Below, one piece after another: positions 61,490 through 64,000 of a stretch of 64,000 nt of DNA (its first letter is position 1; every line of letters begins with the position of its first letter). Under the pieces are notes generated by a model. That model made no database searches. It was given only the letters and a program-made list of their open reading frames with translations, and was not told the origin of the DNA. The position numbers and the translations under genes are program-made. This DNA comes from Diorhabda sublineata (lineage: Eukaryota > Arthropoda > Insecta > Coleoptera > Chrysomelidae), in assembly GCF_026230105.1 (NCBI RefSeq), contig NC_079478.1, forward strand, positions 2,061,653-2,125,652, read 5' to 3'.

Positions 61490-62440
61490 GCGATTTAGTC
61501 GATAAGATTTTCGCAAAGTAAACGTTGAAGTATGTCAGATACGATACATAAAATAGCTGAGCTATTGAGTCTGTTAGAACGTAAGTTTATAACTCTCTTC
61601 AAATATGACAACGATCGCTCTGCGTTACAGTTTGTTACAACTAATGTCATAAATATTCGACAGGCGATTTCCACGTTTGAAAACTCAATGTACAGGTCGT
61701 TTGCATGCAACAAGTTCGAAAGATCGGAAGAGCGAATTCCGTTCTATCATTTTTACAGTACAATAAGCATGAAAATGCATAAATTCGTCATCTAATGAGG
61801 ACTCAAGATCTGAAGAATAAACATTTCGTAAACGTTCAGTTCCTTTATGAATTTCTCTATTATCCAAGTTGTCAAATTCAGTGATAACTAAGAACTTTTC
61901 CTGAATTTTTTCATATGCTGCTAATTTTTTGCGCAATTCAGAACACAGATAATCAAGAATGACATTAAAAGTATCAACTGGTCTCAATCTGACAGTAGTT
62001 TTCTCTCTCTTCATCTAGAAACTGTTGTTTTATATTCTTGAATTTCCGAAATATTTGAAAATGTTTTGTTAAATTCATTTCGCGTATCAGCAACAACTTG
62101 ACAATCATCGATGACTTCAGCAATGTTACAAAGAACTTTTTGCAAGCTTTTGTTAACTTCTTTAAGAATAACCAAAGTCTCAATTATTTCGTCGAAATGT
62201 TGATTGAGTACTTGAACTGCTCGAACCATCTAGTTGCAGATTTAACATAATGTCTTTTTTCGGATTCTAAAGCTTTCCAACGGTGCTTCAATGCAGTTTT
62301 ATAAAGCTTGTAGTGTAGGAAAGAACGAAGCAGCTTCTAGCGTACATTCTACTGCATGAATTCTGGCTAAATTCGTAGAATGAGCAGCACAAGGAGCGTG
62401 TTCTGCAAGATCATTACATATTTCAAATCTCGAAGGAAAT
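61490..62440 (-). mobile_element. hAT-type transposase pseudogene (DUF4371/ZMYM-like)
   Basis: In order down the minus strand: EHAPCAAHSTNLARIHAVEC (62400-62340), ESEKRHYVKSATRW-like (62270-62230), a helical segment VRAVQVLNQHFDEIIETLVI (62229-62011), KREKTTVRLRPVDTFNVILD and YLCSELRKKLAAYEKIQEKF (62014-61685), then VEIACRIFMTLVVTNCNAER, then SLSYLKRVINLRSNRL (61713-61495). The last is the hAT dimerisation block (F...ALRI.LT.PVT.CSAERSFSKLK.IK). Frame changes between pieces mean no intact protein. Confidence 0.85.
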
Positions 62441-63389
62441 AAATCATTTTGATTATTAATTTTTACTAAAAGTACCAAAATTAAAATTCACAAATAAAGG
62501 TTGAATTGAATGTCTTCAATTATCAATCAAACAGCCGCCTCACAAAATTTGCCGCATGGGGACTTGCCCCGACTGTACCTAGTGTAAATCTACCGCTATT
62601 CGGATATCCTTTGGGCCAGTCGGGGTCTGTTAAGCACATTCTCAAATTCGCTTATTCATTTTTTTCTTCATTCAAAGATTATAAAAGTAATCAAAAATCT
62701 GACACATATTGATTTAGTCCTGCGTTATTACCCCATCTTTTGGGACAACAAACAAACAACATTTCACAATTTTATACTTGATAATTTGAGTGGAATATAT
62801 TCATAGTGTGATTCACACAATGGTATTGATTCAGTCGATGGAAGGATGTTAAATGGAGAAGAGCAGTTAATGGGTTAGTTGTTCAGGATTATGCAGATTT
62901 TGAATAATGTCGAACAACATTTTCGATTTGTGTGTGAGTGGAAGAGGAAGAATATAAGTTGTTCGATCATTAGACAGTTTCCTGTGATTAAATTAATATT
63001 ATGCGATAAAGTTGATAGGATGATATTTCGATAGGTTCTAGAGATTTTAAACTGTTCTGAAAAATTTGTTAAAACACCATCAAAAAGTAGCTTAAAAAAT
63101 AAATAACCAACCAATTCGTTTAAAGCCTCACGAAATTTACTGAAATCAACAAAAGTTTTACCTGCGAAATTTCTGAAAATTTTTTCGATTCTTTTCTTGT
63201 GAAACCAATAATTTCACTATCACTTTCCGTATCTTTGATTATATGCGCTTCGACTAGTATAGAACAGACCTTTAAAAGCTCAGTAAATCTGAAAAGGGCA
63301 TTTCCTGTTTTGCATTCATTTTTGAATGTTTTTGGTAGTACCTAGGCCGTTTTGGATGATTTTAGATAGCTTAACGAAAATAATTCTGT
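62441..63389. other. No gene recognised; GC-richer patch at 62.52-62.64 kb
   Basis: 62520-62640 is compositionally distinct (CAGCCGCCTCACAAAATTTG, then CCGCATGGGG...) and lies just outside the hAT coding end, so it may be the element's 5' part. The rest is AT-rich. Confidence 0.35.
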
Positions 63390-63940
63390 TCGTTACATTA
63401 TAATCAATATTTAATCTCCTTCAAGAGAAAAACAATTATTCCAGCACTTCTCTAACTTCTTGATGCCTTACTTGTAGAAGGTTTTGTATTTGTGTCAAAA
63501 TAGGCTTCAATTTCAGCAACTGCTTCTCCATTTGAACTGAATACTTTACGGGCGCGGATTTTTTTGAATTCAGCAAATAGCCAGTAGTCACTGGGGACCA
63601 AATCTGGACTATATGGTGGATAAGGGAGCAATTCGAATTGTTATTCGTTCAATTTAACCAACAGTGCCATCAAATTGTGAATCAGTGCATTGCCTTCGTT
63701 TTTTCTACGACATATGCGGATTTTTTGTTTTAATTTTGGCATTCAAATGATCCAACAGCTCTATGTAGTATTTGCTATTGGTTGTGTCTCCCTTTTGGAG
63801 ATAGTCGATGAACAATATTCCATGTGCATGATCGTTTTAAACACCGCTCTGAAGCATCAACACGTTGTTGTAAGTAAACGCGGCACCCACTTTGAAAAAA
63901 GATTTTTCATGGTCAAATGTTGATGCATAATTATAAGCCT
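63390..63940 (-). mobile_element. mariner transposase remnant
   Basis: Minus strand: HGILFIDYLQKGDTTNSKYY, IELLDHLNAKIKTKNPHMS, KLNE.QFELLPYPPYSPDLV, PSDYWLFAEFKK, KVFSSNGEAVAEIEAYFDTN and RS.RSAGIIVFL. Family: GII.IDYL.KG.TINSEYY ... LPHPPYSPDLAPSDYHLF. Stops and frameshifts in the middle. Independent of the 5.2-kb copy. Confidence 0.88.
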
Positions 63941-64000
63941 TCTGATATCTTTAAGGTCTAAGCTATTTCACGCAATTTTAATTTACGATTAAATAAAACC

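Noticed and set aside
1..64000. tRNA or rRNA genes
   Set aside because: No convincing T-loop/acceptor pairing or rRNA-like sequence was noticed; a covariance-model scan was not possible.

Overview
The window is animal nuclear DNA, most likely from an insect. It is AT-rich, has no operon-like packing, and contains one spliced long-Toll receptor gene. Interstitial blocks of TTAGG, the usual arthropod telomere unit, occur throughout. The rest is a dense graveyard of insect-type transposon fragments (Jockey/R1/RTE-like LINEs, mariner, Tc1, a Tc1/mariner-superfamily lineage common in insects, Tigger/pogo, hAT and a Penelope-like GIY-YIG piece). I cannot place the order with certainty. A non-dipteran insect (for example a beetle) fits the repeat content, but that is inference.

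The only gene I would defend as functional is on the minus strand. It is a two-exon Toll receptor of the long-Toll class (the Toll-6/-7/-8/-10/18-wheeler group). Exon 1 codes 52941-49670, the intron is 49669-44956, and exon 2 codes 44955-44262. Together they give 1321 residues: signal peptide, about 23 LRRs, a cysteine-rich LRRCT/LRRNT junction, about 5 more LRRs, a second LRRCT, one membrane segment, a TIR domain and a 126-residue cytoplasmic tail. A TATA-less promoter with an initiator and a DPE at exactly +28 to +32 lies 140 nt upstream of the ATG. The intron cuts the TIR domain inside box 2.

Layout: 1-43 kb is non-genic and carries old transposon fragments, degenerate tandem repeats and telomere-like blocks. 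At 43.0-44.15 kb a 1.1-kb foldback (inverted repeat) sits directly downstream of the Toll stop codon, where the 3' UTR should be. At 44.3-53.1 kb is the Toll gene; its intron holds a LINE 3' end, a mariner scrap and a 171-bp satellite array with a three-monomer higher-order period. From 53.1 to 64 kb there is intergenic DNA with Jockey, Tc1, LINE, hAT and mariner remnants.

No tRNA, rRNA, CRISPR array or prokaryotic feature was recognised. All repeat assignments were read by eye from translated motifs. Boundaries of degenerate elements are approximate, and all transposon copies I see are broken by stops, frameshifts or truncation.
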